64,000 bases of DNA from Solen grandis (lineage: Eukaryota > Mollusca > Bivalvia > Adapedonta > Solenidae), in assembly GCA_021229015.1 (NCBI GenBank), contig CM037777.1:29515496-29579495 (forward strand), in the 5' to 3' direction. This document shows, piece after piece, positions 21,932 through 33,749 of this stretch. Within the stretch, counting starts at the first letter, position 1; every line of letters starts with the position of its first letter. The position numbers and the translations under genes were made by a program. A model generated the notes under the pieces. The model did no database searches and was not told the DNA's origin. It saw nothing but the letters and a program-made list of their open reading frames with translations.

Positions 21932-23179
21932 AATAATATACATGAATACGTGAAAGGTGACCGTCAATGATAAATTCCATCAAGTCATATACTCGATTCA
22001 CATATCTGCATTGGCCTACTATGGAAGTTATATGCCAAAGTTTTTGTGCTTGTTTTATATTTTTTGAAATGTGTTGAAATTTCTTGTATGGGTCCTAATT
22101 TTGACAGCAGTGTATCAGATATCCTTTATTTTCTGTCTTGAATTATATATGTATGTATATATTTGCTATTTTATCATTTTATATATTGAAATCAGCTCAT
22201 TTTCAGTATCTTTATTGTCTTTTTTTTATTTGTGATAAAAAGAATGATTAAAATATCTTAAAAATGTGAAGTTCTAACTTATTTTTTCGTAATCCAAAAC
22301 CTTGCTTGTGCGTAAATGAAAGATGGGTTGTATTGATAAATTAGATCTTCAATGTTAAAGGTTTAATCCTGTTGAGGGGAGGGGAATCTTCAAAGTCACA
22401 AAGTACTGGTACAACCCAGAAACTGTGTAATTTATAAGAACATTCCCAATCAACATGAAAAGCAAATAAAAAAATTCAGGAACATATCATCACAAAGAGT
22501 AGCAAAGTATATTTGGCATTTTAATTTTATATCTCAGAAAATAATGCCATTATCATGAATAATGCCAGCATCGTATACCCATGACTTTCTATTACATCTG
22601 TCAGCCATGGGATACCTGGCTAGCACTTTATTGTTATAAGAATAATCAAAAGAGGTATGTCGACCAGTCAAAATGCTGCTTACATAAATGAGTACTCTTC
22701 AATTTGAGATCTAAAATCTGTAAGTTGGTAAAGGTTTGTCTAAGTGCTGTAAGTACGAGAGTTTCTATTGGTCCAAATATCCCCAATGCCTATTGGGGCT
22801 GCGAATAGTTGCAAGGCTTTTCAAATAATCAATAATGAGCAAATGCTAACTAATAATCTCACGGGCGATGTATGGAGTATGGAATGCGCCCTTGTGGGTT
22901 TCCGACGCTGGAATAAAGCAAGCAAGCGTATAAAGTTTGATAAACAAAACTTCATGATAAAAACAAAGGTAAAATAATAAACAATTATAATCACATAAAA
23001 CACACAATGAAATAATTCATTAACACATATAAAAAAGCACTAACTGAGAAAATTGTCCTGAGATGTTCTTACAAAATTAAGTAAGTAACATGTACTTAAT
23101 GTAGAGGTTTGTAGAACTACAGCAAGATGTTTATTAGTCTCTCCTCATTTCAATTTGGCAGTGAAAGACAACTGTGAAG
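21932..23179. other. Intergenic sequence, no gene seen
   Basis: AT-rich. At 22380-22470 there is a SINE subfamily A 3' end (acaaagtactggtacaacc, then 'cccaatcaacatgaaaagc'). The open frame at 22768-22977 has no recognisable content. Confidence 0.4.
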
Positions 23180-23425
23180 GGGCCTCCGTGGCCGAGAGGT
23201 TAAAGTTGCTAACTTTAATACTCACTCAGCCTTTCACCATGTGGGTTTGAGTCCTGGAAGGGTCATTTGGATTTTCATGTGAGGAAGCCTTCCAGCTGGC
23301 TTGCAGTAGGTCGGTGGCACTACTCGGATGCCTCAGTGCACTCGTGGTCTTCCTCCACCTGTAATTAGCTGGACGTCATTATATTACGGAAATACTGTCG
23401 CAGCAACGGTTAACTAAAACAAAGT
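23180..23425 (+). mobile_element. tRNA-derived SINE, subfamily B
   Basis: The head 'gcctccgtggccgagaggtt' is a tRNA-Leu-like A-box region, the B box is 'gtgggtttgagtcctgg', and the body is 'tgaggaagccttccagctgg' to 'gtcttcctccacctgtaatt' with the end 'cgcagcaacggttaac'. The copy is near full length. Confidence 0.82.
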
Positions 23426-23814
23426 GCCATTGCAGCCATAATATAAGCTGCCACAAAATAAAAAGATCAAGATTATAGAGGCTTCCAATATGAAAGTAGG
23501 TCAAATGGCAGTGTCAATATGTATCCTTTCTCCCACCTTAGCATAACTCTTGCAAAAGTCACTGAACCAGATAATCCCTGCTTTATGCACGTCTACCCAT
23601 TATAGTTATGACATTGACCAAGTTTCATAAAGATCCATTCAGGACTTAGGAGGAGTTGCATTCACAATCAAGTACAGAGACTTAGTTTCAAGGGGCATAC
23701 CTCTTGCAAAAATCAACGAACTGGAAAATTGCCACTTCATGCAAGTAATGACATTGACCAAGTTTTGAAAAGATACCGTCAGAAACGTAGGAAGAATTGC
23801 GTTCACAAGGCTGC

Positions 23815-23905
23815 AATATCAATGTCCAAAATTAAGGACCAGTGTGAATGTCGAAAATAAAGGACCAGTGTGAATGTCAAAAATAAGGACCAGTGTTTAC
23901 ATCAC
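23815..23905. repeat. Short tandem repeat, about 27 bp, three units
   Basis: Three successive units contain 'aataaggaccagtgtgaatg' with small changes. They are noncoding. Confidence 0.6.
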
Positions 23906-25431
23906 ATAGTAATCACTAAACATTCCCTCTGCACAACATCTCACCACAATTGTAATTTTTGTACAGTTACATCCGAATCTGACCAGATGAAATTTCACAT
24001 ATTTTAAAAAATTAACCCACTAAAAAAGATACCAAGAGAATTTCTTAAAGTGCATAATCAACAAAATTATTTATCAGCAAAGATTTATATTTTACAGTAC
24101 AGAGCAGATGCATTTGTGACTGACAGATATCTTAACTAAAACCAGTGTGTCTCCCAATATAAATACATCTTAGTAAATCTTATAGCAGAACATACCCTTC
24201 ACTGAAATACAAGAAACATTACACTGGAGATGTTCACTGCTTTTGTTCAAAAAGGAAATACTTAACTAATAAACAATAATATTTAGTAAAAAGAAAACAA
24301 TACAATAAAATAATGACATCACCCCCCCCTAAAAAAACAAAAAAAAACAAACAACAAAACAAAACAAAAACTACAAAACTTTTTTCAACAAAAAGTGAAA
24401 ATTATTTAAGATAATTATCCCTAGAGATTCAGTCAAGCTGAGATAAGACCAAGTTATGATGAATTAAAGGACTGAAAGTCCTAATGTTGCATTAAGTATA
24501 AACTGGAACAGTAATGGAGAAAGTGTGGCTTGTAATATGGAATCATTTTATTGATTTCCCTCATCAAATGGATCTTGTAGCTTTGAGGGCCCAACGACAC
24601 AATTTCATTTGCCAAATTCGAATTAGATTAACCAAGGACACATTACATGCCAGAGATACATGAACTACTGCACTTCACTGGCTTACGTCACACAATTTCA
24701 TTCATAGTATTTTCATTGATAATTTTTCCAGCCTATGCAAACAGGTGCACATATATCTTGCCCGCTAGAGGGCATTGAATTTGGATATCCAGTATTGCCA
24801 TTTTCGCAGTCGGTTACAATATGTTGTAAACAACACAAAAGGAGAGATTCTTCAAGAAAGGTTGTGACAGGCTTATCATTCTAACAGGCTAAAAATGAGT
24901 GAAAAATTATCAGCCGACCTGTCTATTGCATAACAGAGATTCTAACATGAAAATATGCTATATAAACACAGAAATCTTGTAGTGTGTGTTTTTTGCAATA
25001 TATGGACAGTTCAAAAACATAATTATTTCACATCATATGACTCCTACAGTAAAGTGTAATAAAATAAACTGACACAATTCATTTTTGTATCACTTAAAAC
25101 TTTCAGTCTAGTAACGTGTAGAATGGAAATGGAGTTTTGTTTTGAGTGCTATATGCAGAATAATGCATGGTGTGTGTTCAGATGCGCAGTAATTAACACT
25201 GGGCTATGGCCTTCATGATCAGATTACTGCACAATATAGCACTCAAAGGAAACTTAATTTCCTAATTCTTTCATATTAAATCCATGTAATGACCATGACA
25301 GACTTGAGGTCTGAGTATTTTGTGATTTTCAGGATTTTCAAAAACACTCAAAACAATTATTCAAGCATAAAGTTAGTAACAAGAAGTCCCGTTCCACAAA
25401 TCATAACACCGAAATGTGATGTATTGCCCTT
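23906..25431. other. Probable 3' region of the BPL_N gene and intergenic sequence
   Basis: AT-rich sequence with A-rich stretches near 24320-24370 and no supported open frame. The 3' UTR of the minus-strand gene at 25432-28215 should lie here. Confidence 0.35.
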
Positions 25432-28215
25432 TTAGTTTCCTGTCTTTGTTTTGATACCCAGAATATTAAGAACATTCCGGAACAATTCTCTTCTGCTACT
25501 GTGTGTCTCTCTTAAGTCCGGAATCAAGTGCTCTCCTGATCTGTCCTCATCGTCAATATCCTCTGCATCATATTCAAAATGAACACCGGTCAAAACCGCA
25601 CAACCATTTCCAAATATACACTTCACCATGGCAACCGGATTCTGAGGTAGATCTTGGTATCTGGCTAGAATTTCCACATTTTCATGCACGTCTCCATCTT
25701 CTTCAATCTTCTTTGTGATGTACTTGTCTGATTCAAAATTTTGATGATGACATTCTAATATTTCGAGAGATTCATTGTTTTTGGAGGATCTTCTGTTAAA
25801 GATTTTATTTTGGATTCTCTGCATTTGATCAACGTGGACATGTCTTTGTTCAAGAAATAACCTCCGCCATTGCAGAAAACTTTGTAGCAGACGGGACTGA
25901 CCTGCAACTCTTCACTTTTGAAATCAATTAAGGCAGTCACAGCTCCCTTCCTGGAGGCATAGTCATATGGTTTGTACAGAGGTCCGATACAGCTTCCTGT
26001 AACGGAAAAAGAATCAGACTTTGTTTTTATTTAAAGAGTATCACAAGCAATGTCCTCAATTACAGGATATTTCATTATTCTATCCTTTGTAAGTTATTTT
26101 TGCAGGAGATTAAGGATGTTTTATCCTACCTATATATTTAAAAAGTGATCAGTAATTGAAGAAAAATATTCTGCAAATTTACATTATTTTAAAATTTCAT
26201 TAAATTTTAGAGATATCTTAAAATTAATGCTTTTTAAAATACAGCAGCTATTTGATTGAAGTTCTTACCTTCAAGAAAACAAATTGCTTCTGTACACAAA
26301 TTCTGCTGCCTTATTTTAACTAGAACTATCACTAAGAGTAATGAATACCCCCAACATCCACATTGTCTGCATCTAATGTGAGTGAGGAACGTGACAAGCA
26401 TGATTTCTATATAAAGCTCCAACCTCTAAAGCATGGGTTTAATTATATACACTTCAGTTATGTATAATCTTACCTGGGTAAAACTTAAGGAATCTCTCTC
26501 CAATAACCTCGAGGGGACCGGACTTGTCAAACTCGATGTAATCAGATGCAAAATATCCCCCACAGCACGTTCCCAGGTAGCTTCCGCCTCTCTCAACGAA
26601 TTCCCGGATAAGACCAATGCCTGTGCTTTCCAAAGCTTGTATTAGACCCAGGTCAAATCCGCCACCTATTGCTAGCAAATCCACATCATCATCAAGTTTA
26701 CCTGCAATGAATTTGAATTAACCTGTTACCAAATGAAACCAGATCAGCCTGCAAATAATTGGCAGGTGTTATGCACCTATCAATGTTTTGCCCAAGGGTA
26801 GGGGCAGCAGGTATACATTGGGCTTTTGAAAGAAGACCATTTCCGAGAGCCGGGGATTTGACATACAGAATTTTAGTGGGTCCTGGGAAATAGACTTTGG
26901 CAAGCATACAATGTAGGGAGTTTGGCAAAATGTCTATGCAGGGCTTTTGATTTCCAGTTTTAGGGAAGGCGCCCTAGCCCTTTTTGTGGGAAAAAAAAAC
27001 AACAAGTGATTTTCACAATTTGAGGTAATTTTTTTATCATGTTTATGAGTCTTTGCGCTCTGGAAACAGGTTTCAATGTTGTGACATGTTACTTCATAAG
27101 TATATTGTTTTCATTGAAATAATCTTTCATATAACTATTAGAAAATCAATAATGCAAACTAAATAAGGTTAAATCAGCCTCATAATTATTGTTCACTGGG
27201 TTTCTCCATAAACAGCTGCCCCTTCTCCAAATTGATAGAGACTTTTATCTGAGGGAGGGGAATTTAGGAAGAATTATTTTGGGGAAAATAGATGGTTACT
27301 TGGCTTGGGGAAGTATAGCCTGTAACTGGCTATTGAAAAAAAGGGTAAAAATGCCCTGCAATGCCCAAATTTAGACTCAAAAAAAAAGAGAAAAAAGTAA
27401 ACGTCCCCTAGGTCAGTCAGTTGTCACTTATCCCTTTGCCTCATGAATATTCATGCAAAAATTTATGAGTCGAAGATAAATTGACTTAACTTTAAATGGT
27501 AAATGAAATAATCAATTTTTCTTTGCTAAATGGAAAATCTGAACGTCAGAATGGGATTTAAATCCATAACAATAAAGGGATAAGTGACTAAGTTAGCAAC
27601 CTTTAACCACTCAGCCACAGAGGCTCTGTAGTAATTGTAATCACCTTATATGGTTGTTTATTCATTACGTTCATATTATAAGTGTGTTTAAGGGTCAAGA
27701 GGTATACCATGGTTAAGTGGTAGTGTCCATTGTTTATTAAAACAAAGGATAAGACTGGGGTCAAGAATCAAGTACAAAGTACATGTACTGATAAAACTTC
27801 CATCGAGATGGGTATCAGTTGTAAAAACTTGTTTCCCAATTCTAACTGAACCCTTACAATGCTGCTTGTGAATGCCTTTGCAACCAGTGCGGACCAAGTG
27901 CAGTCTGATCATGGTCTGCACCATTCAGTCAATAAATTTTCAGCCCATAAACAACTAATGCTACGATCCAAAATGAAGAAAGGACTAGACTTTAGTCCAA
28001 TGTAAAAATCTTGCATATTAAGGGTTAAAAAAGAATGCCAACAGACCTTGTTTAATTTCCTCTGGAGTAATGAAAGTGACCTGATACAGTTCATCGCTGG
28101 CATGTTCTTGTAGGGCTCGGAGAAATATCATGGAGTCTTTTTCATACATCCCATATCCCTTGTATACACACAGCTTCTTCATGGTTCTCCCAAATCTTCC
28201 AAACAGTCTCCACAT
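25432..28215 (-). CDS. Stand-alone biotin-protein ligase N-domain (BPL_N) protein, one frameshift
   Basis: Three coding exons on the minus strand: 28215-28047, 26701-26474, 25996-25432, with GT-AG junctions and matching phases (CAAG|GTCTGT, TTGCAG|GTAAAC, CCAG|GTAAGA, TTACAG|GAAGC). With one base restored near 25833 the product is about 320 residues. It matches the class I glutamine-amidotransferase-like domain at the start of fungal biotin-protein ligases: KGYGMYEKDS near residue 19, LLAIGGGFDLGLIQAL near 65-80, the nucleophile elbow YLGTCCGGYFASDYIEF with Cys about 102, FCNGGGYF, and VAMVKCIFGNGCAVLTGVHFEY near the end. No ligase catalytic or C-terminal domain follows, so it is not a full ligase; its reaction is unknown. 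An acceptor (AAACAG at 28237-28232) just before the start suggests a 5' noncoding exon. A second in-frame ATG at 28180-28182 (MKKLCVYKGYGMYEK) aligns better with the family and may be the true start. Confidence 0.82.
25820..25862 (-). other. Probable one-base deletion in the BPL_N gene
   Basis: The frame that reads CNGGGYFLNKDMST runs to an early stop, while the conserved tail (VDQMQRIQNK to ARYQDLPQNPVAMVKC) is open in the next frame. One base added between 25834 and 25833 joins them and makes the exon length fit. A real truncation would remove the last conserved strand block (VAMVKCIFGNGCAVLTG). Confidence 0.7.
27423..27588. mobile_element. Small MITE with perfect 15 bp terminal inverted repeats
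   Basis: The left end GTCACTTATCCCTTT is exactly inverted as AAAGGGATAAGTGAC at the right end, 166 bp apart. Inside are the palindromic TGAATATTCA and an AT-rich body with no frame. It sits in the first intron of the BPL_N gene. Confidence 0.75.
27700..27850 (+). mobile_element. Worn SINE fragment, subfamily A
   Basis: The head-like 'ccatggttaagtggtagtgt' and tail-like 'gttgtaaaaacttgtttccc' then 'aattctaac' match the order of the copy at 8585 with an eroded middle. It is in the first intron of the BPL_N gene. Confidence 0.45.
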
Positions 28216-28244
28216 AGGCTAGGTCGGAGCACTGTTTAGGAAAA

Positions 28245-28450
28245 ATAAATAGCTGAAAAAAATAAAAAATGATATGGACAAGTACAGGTAGACAAGATAA
28301 GAAAATAGGTACAGTTGATAAGATAAATAAAAAAAAAAAAAACAGAAAAGAAAATAGGTACAGGTAAAGTAAGAAAATAGGTACAGGTAGATAAAATAAG
28401 AAAAATGGGTACAGGTAGACAAGATAAGCAAACAGGCACAGGCAGATACA
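28245..28450. repeat. Degenerate minisatellite of about 25 bp
   Basis: Units such as 'aagataagaaaataggtaca' followed by 'ggtag' repeat with variable A-runs. The position is immediately upstream of the acceptor of the BPL_N start exon, so it lies in a 5' intron or promoter. Confidence 0.7.
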
Positions 28451-28689
28451 TATAACTGCCTTGCAGCTGATATAGCCTTTTGTGATGTGGTTACTGGCTA
28501 TTCCCGACTTGTTATTAGCTATGTCAGGTAGGGTCAGTCTTTGGATGGGTGACTACTGTCGCTCTTGCTATAAGATATGTATACCATGAGTTGTATGAGT
28601 ACATAATTTCAGCAAAGACATTTAACTGTGAAACACTTAGTAAGAGTGTTACCTGGAAAACAATGTGTAGAGTGATTGAAAAATGTGAC

Positions 28690-29365
28690 AGATAAAATGT
28701 AACAGATGACAGAGAAGTGATCCCTATGCATCACCTCTGCTTTCCTTTACAGCAGGTGACACAAAAAGGGTAATAACTAAAATAAAATTGATGCCAGATT
28801 TATGGACCTTGTGCATGACAATTCCTCTTGTCAAGTTCTGTCCATCAATGAAATTTTGTTTCAATAGCATGAGTAGAGCAGGAGTTATTGAAGAATAAAG
28901 ATGCGTGATGGAGAAAGTGTGACAGACAGAAAAAGGGGGAATGCTTAAAAATATTGATGCCAGAGTTATGGGCCTTGTGCATGACGATACTTCATGTCAA
29001 GCTCTATCCATCAATGAAATTTTATTTCAACAGCATGTGTAGGAGGTTTTGTAGTCCCATCAATGAGCCGCTCAGCGCGACATGCTAATTTTGATACTGG
29101 TTGTCATGCCTCTGCATAGGGAATATCGCCAAACCAAAACGATGTCACAAATTATGGGTACACAAGTGTGGACTAGGATTTCGGTGGAATTTCAATGGCA
29201 TGGATAGAGTAGGAGTTTTTGCAGAATAAAGCTCTAAGTGTGTCGGAAAAAGTTTGACAGACAACGTGTATACAGACATAAAGACAGATGGACATACGGA
29301 AAGAAAGACGAAAGAGAAGTGCAGGTCCCCTTATGACACCTCTGCTTAAAGTAAGTAGCACAAAA
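28690..29365. repeat. Dispersed repeat ending in 'cacctctgcttaaagcaggtgacacaaaa'-like tails
   Basis: Related blocks share 'gatccctatgcatcacctct' or 'cccttatgacacctctgc', 'caggtgacacaaaaa', 'atgccagatttatggacct' and 'gtgcatgacaattcc'. Another end occurs at 48510-48600. The 29052-29175 element is inserted inside this block, since 'aatttcaatggcatggatagag' continues on the far side. Confidence 0.55.
29052..29175. mobile_element. Small MITE Y, uninterrupted copy
   Basis: The copy begins TAGTCCCATCAATGAGCC and ends GTGTGGACTA, so TAGTCC is inverted as GGACTA. The body includes 'gctcagcgcgacatgctaat', 'actggttgtcatgcctctgc' and 'acaaattatgggtacacaag'. A second copy at 31030-31990 is split by another insertion. 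Confidence 0.7.
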
Positions 29366-29378
29366 AACAGACTTAATT

Positions 29379-29400
29379 GTTCCTTCCCATGGGAAGGAAC
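29379..29400. repeat. Perfect 22 bp palindrome
   Basis: GTTCCTTCCCA is followed directly by its reverse complement TGGGAAGGAAC. No flanking repeat arms are obvious. Confidence 0.8.
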
Positions 29401-31029
29401 ATCTAAAGTTGTTCTTAGCTACTTGCCGGATACAAGACTTGCATCTGAAAATATGTTTGCCCGCTCAGTACTATGTGTCATTCAGAATTCTTATGATGGA
29501 GGAGGAACAGCGTGAAATTATGTAATACCTCGAACCGCCATTTAATCGGCCATATTAGCTTTAAGATCATGTGCAAGTTAAGAAACACTTATCCATGGCG
29601 ATGACAATAATTTATTCGGGGGTTACACTCTTGAAATTGCAGGGAAAGACGCCTTCATTCATTCATTACAATCGTTTCGTAATAAACCTTGGGGTCATGA
29701 CCTTAAGTGTAGATACAAAGGTCTGCTAACAGGCTCTCCCATTGTCTGTTTATGGAAGGGTGTCAGGCTACAATGCTTTAGTCAATTATCTAGTTTTACT
29801 CTGAACAATGGGGTCGTCCTTCATACTAAATGGACTTGCCTATGTGTAGCTGATTATCTGTTGCTGCTAGATATGGAAGTTAAAATAATAAGGAAAGCAT
29901 TTAACAGCCTGCAGGGCCCACTGTCATTTCGGGTGACTGGGGCCAGGGCCCTGACAGGGTGGAATTTTCCTTTGTATCTTTTTTGGGAGTGGGATTTTAA
30001 AGTGTGAAAATATTATTAATTTTATAAAGCTTGATCTTGAAACATCTAATTTTCTATTATAATACATGTAATGTTACATTGACATATTATTTTTTTTTTG
30101 CAACCATCACTAACTTTCCAATAAACGTTTTATCCAAGATACAAATTATTGTCAAGTATTTATTTATTTAGGGAAATGTTCACTGACTAGAGGGGAAAAT
30201 ATGATTTAGAGGGGGAATGGGTCCCGGCCCGATATTCAGCAAAAAGATGACCCTGGCCTCGCAGTAGATTTAAATTTGAAAAGTGAATCTTTCAAGTGCA
30301 GCATATATGTAGATGTATGTATAGATGTGCTATGACATGCAAAGTTATGTCATTAATGAGAATTTTCTGAAATTATGAAAAAGGTTATTTATAACCTTCC
30401 TTAATATAATTCCCATGATACGCAATATTAACTTATTTACAGTCAGATTTTCGTCAGAAATTTTGGTAGAGGCACGAGCCCTTTGGTTAAACCTGAATCA
30501 GCTTTCATTCTATACCTCAAGGTAAAGAAATGCACTGGAAGGTACTTTTGGTAGGCTAAAACTTGTCCTACTCTTACCCCGGCCCTCTGTCGCTCTGTAG
30601 TTTAGGTCTTCCCTGCTCAGTGACCTCCCCTTTCAAGCAAGGGGAAATAACCGGAAACTGGTGAGCATGACTGTCTGGAGGTCAAGTGTGATATCGTACG
30701 ATTGTAGAAGGAACGCGGGCGGAAGTTATCCCCATTGTAAACAATGCTTTGTCTACTTAACTTTAACATGGTTAGATATTTTCATGTTACCATTTTCTTT
30801 TTCATATATGTGTACGATGTTAAGTTCGAATCCGGTCCATTCAATGGCCCATCCAAGGAGTGACCCTACCCGACCAGACGCACCCTCTGTAGTCGTTTGA
30901 TGGCCGGACGTTTCGGTAAATGACCAGTTCGGTAAATTGATGTATATAGTAAAAGGTTTGGACGTTTCGGTAAATTGATATTTTAAATAGTGTTTATCGT
31001 CACACCTAAGAAAAAAAATGACCAAAATG

Positions 31030-31990
31030 TAGTCCCATCAATGAGCCGCTCAGCGCGACATGCTATTTTTAGCTCTACTTTTCGATGAATATGAGCTATT
31101 GTAGTCGCCCATGCGTCGGCGTTGGCGTTGCAGCTTTTGGTTAAAGTTTTGCACGAAAGTTACTATCAAACTTATATCTCAATAACCATTTATGGTATTG
31201 ACTTGAAAGTTTGTTAATATGTTCATGGGCACCAGACAACCAAGGTTGATAACTCTTGACTGAATTTAAAATAAATTATGGCCCCTTTTTAACTTAGAAA
31301 TTTTGTTTAAAGTTTTGCATGCACTATAAAATTTGGTTAAAGTTTTTGCATGCAAGCTACTATCAAGCTTGTATCTCAATAACCATTCATGGTATTGACT
31401 TGAAAGTTTATGAATATGTTAAGGGGCATCAGACAACCAATGTAGATAACTCTTGATGGAATATATTACAAATTTTGGCCCTTTTTTTTTTACTTAGAAA
31501 TTTTGGTTTAAGTTTTGCATTCAAGCTACTATCTAGCTTATATCTCAGAAATTGTTCATGGTATTGACTAGAAAGTTAAGGAGTGTATTTAGGGGCATCA
31601 CAAAATCAAGGAGGATAACTTTAGGACTGAATTTTATACAAATTATGGCCCTTTTCTTACTTAGATAATTGGTAAAAGTTTTGCTTGCACAGTGTTATTG
31701 TGCTTATGTCTCATTAACCAGGCATAAGATTGATTTTAGACTTCATGAAAATATTAAGGGTTATCAGACTATCAAGGTATATCATTTTTGACTATTATTA
31801 TATACAGGGTACCGTATGTGGAGGGCAAGAATTGAAATAAATTTCATTTGATTTACCAACAAGCATTTTGAATAGTCGAGCGTACTGTCCTCTGACAGCT
31901 CTTGTTGTACTGGTTGTCATGCCTCTAGGGGATATTGCCAAATCGAAAGTAGAACGATATTACAAATTATGGGTCCACAAATGTGGACTA
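31030..31990. mobile_element. MITE Y copy split by an inserted element
   Basis: The left part at 31030-31065 (TAGTCCCATCAATGAGCC to 'gacatgct') and the right part at 31907-31990 ('gtactggttgtcatgcctct' to TGTGGACTA) together equal the intact copy at 29052-29175. Confidence 0.78.
31066..31906. mobile_element. L-type dispersed element inserted in MITE Y
   Basis: It begins TTTTTAGCTCTACTTTTCG and ends 'cagctcttgtt', resembling the ends of the 20972-21931 element. Inside are about four units of roughly 170 bp with 'ggttaaagttttgcatgcaa', 'gctactatcaagcttatatc', 'ggtattgacttgaaagtt' and 'catcagacaaccaa'. A similar unit (cattgatgttgccaaacagctttggttaaagttttgctt region) is seen at 17070-17390 in BBS2 intron 18. 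It is noncoding. Confidence 0.7.
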
Positions 31991-32236
31991 ACCAATATAT
32001 AACTTTTTTATTGTTTTATTATTGTTTTTATGTATTCTATTTAATATTACTATAATATTTACATATTTTAGATGTAAATAATTAATTAAAAAAATCTAAT
32101 AAAAAAAACAGAAAATTGTGTTTTAAGTGTGATATACATATAGGTAAACTCAATTAAAAATCAATTTACTGAAACGCCCAAACCAATTACTATAATATAA
32201 AATCGACTTTCCGAACTGGTCATTTACCGAAACATC

Positions 32237-32879
32237 AGTAAATCCGTTGTTTCACCCTAACTCTGTTTCGTCCACCAAGGCTTTTTACTCCTACTTTGTA
32301 GTGTATTTGTCAGTATCATTTACTTTTTATTGAAGAAGATAAAATATGTTTGTTTTATAGATGGGGTATCATTGACTTCCCATCTCTCGGAACCCCATTC
32401 AAGAAAAAAAAGTGCATTTTTTACAAGGCAACACATTATTTTAAAATCGTTTGAAATTTTTTTTTAATGAATTTAAATTGTTTTATTAGATATGTGTACC
32501 AATTTTCGTTAATATTATAACATTAATTCCAATCAATATGAAACATGAAATGTTATACAAGATACACAATTTTATTTAAAGTTAGTGCTATATAAAAAAT
32601 AACACTAGCTATGAGTAGCTATTTAATAACTGTAACATATATAAGGAATTGAGAGATGGTAAGTCAACCATGTAAATTTAGATATAGACTGCAGGGGTTA
32701 AATAGCATTTTAATACCTTTAGATATGATTAAAGATTTGATTGATATGTTCATTTATTTGGTCAAATAAAAAGATTATTTTTTTGAGTTTGGAAATTAAT
32801 ATTATAATATTTTGTTTTTATAAGAGCTGACAAATAAAGTTGGCATGTGTCGGTCCCAAAAACGCTGTTTTTACGTAAA
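32237..32879. other. Intergenic sequence, no gene seen
   Basis: AT-rich sequence with T and A tracts and no open frame worth reporting. Confidence 0.4.
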
Positions 32880-33620
32880 CACCCAATTTATGGAAATCGA
32901 ATAAATATAGGATATGGTATCCCTGAAGTAGATACATGGTGTATCACATGACATATTCCACGGTGTGGCGTTATCATCAGTTTCATATAGCAAATTTGTA
33001 ATTCGAGGGGTGAGAGCTAGACTAGGCTAAGTGTTTATATATTTATATGCACTTAGCCTAGTTTCCCTCTAACACTTTGGTACGATTAGCTTGTAAAGTG
33101 AGGGCTTGCACTAAGAGTGAATGTGATCAGTCGGAGTCTTGTGATGGCACACAAGAATTTCTAAATATAGGTTTTATGTTTCTAAATATAGCTTCAGTAC
33201 TGTTCATAACACTATTGCCTGTGATGGAGAAACCACCCATATTTATGCCCCTGCATTGATAGATCCCTGCATTGATTGTTTTTGGTCTGTCTTTTTGTTT
33301 GTCACAAAACTTTAACCTTGACCATAACACAGAAGTCCTTCCACCTAAAGCCTTCAAACTTCACAGGTGTGTAAACCTTGATGAGCTCTACCCACCAGGT
33401 GACCTGGACCTTCAAATGACCTTTACCCCATGGGTATAAGGCCCCCTGTGGGGGCATGGCGTTTATTCGAACATAGCACTTGTTTTTTTAGACCACTGAA
33501 TGTTGCATTGGGTGACCATGTGTCTGTAGATGGGTACTTATAAACGTAATAAACACAGATAATTAAAAATCAAATTATTAGTTGACCATCTGTGAACGAG
33601 CTGCTTTAAAACATAGTGGG
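32880..33620. repeat. Composite repeat, interrupted relative of 14330-14720
   Basis: The backbone (ggtatccctgaagtagatac, 'cacatgacatattccac', 'cataacactattgcctg', 'gggtgaccatgtgtctgtag', 'ttaaaaatcaaatta') matches 14330-14720. It is interrupted at about 33003-33085 by the palindromic 'aggctaagtg' element and at about 33245-33480 by a block with 'gataGatccctgcattgat' and 'ggcccccgtg'-like ends. Confidence 0.6.
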
Positions 33621-33749
33621 AACCCTGTAATATCAGAGATTTAGTTCATAGTGGGTATATTGAATATTCATATATATGATTTTAATCCCTTACCTCATGA
33701 ATATGCATGTATAAATTGATGACTTGATGAATATTAATTACTAGATGTG

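Larger units (their letters stand above)
30907..32236. mobile_element. Nonautonomous DNA transposon with about 100 bp terminal inverted repeats
   Basis: The left arm (30907 to about 31005) starts GACGTTTCGGTAAATGACCA, then 'gttcggtaaattgat', 'ggtttggacgtttcggtaaa', 'ttgatatttt' and 'cgtcacac'. The right arm (about 32121-32236) read on the minus strand gives GATGTTTCGGTAAATGACCA, 'gttcggaaagtcgat', 'ggtttgggcgtttcagtaaa', 'ttgattttta' and 'atcacac'. The arms agree over about 100 bp with scattered changes. No transposase frame exists between them; the interior is filled by MITE Y and an L-type element. Target-site duplications are not clear by eye. Confidence 0.8.

Noticed and set aside
22768..23003. 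Short open frames on both strands
   Set aside because: No homology signal, no splice context, and overlapping frames on opposite strands.
30661..31025. Open frames across 30661-30900 and 30753-31025
   Set aside because: They extend into the inverted repeat of the element at 30907 and have no recognisable protein content.
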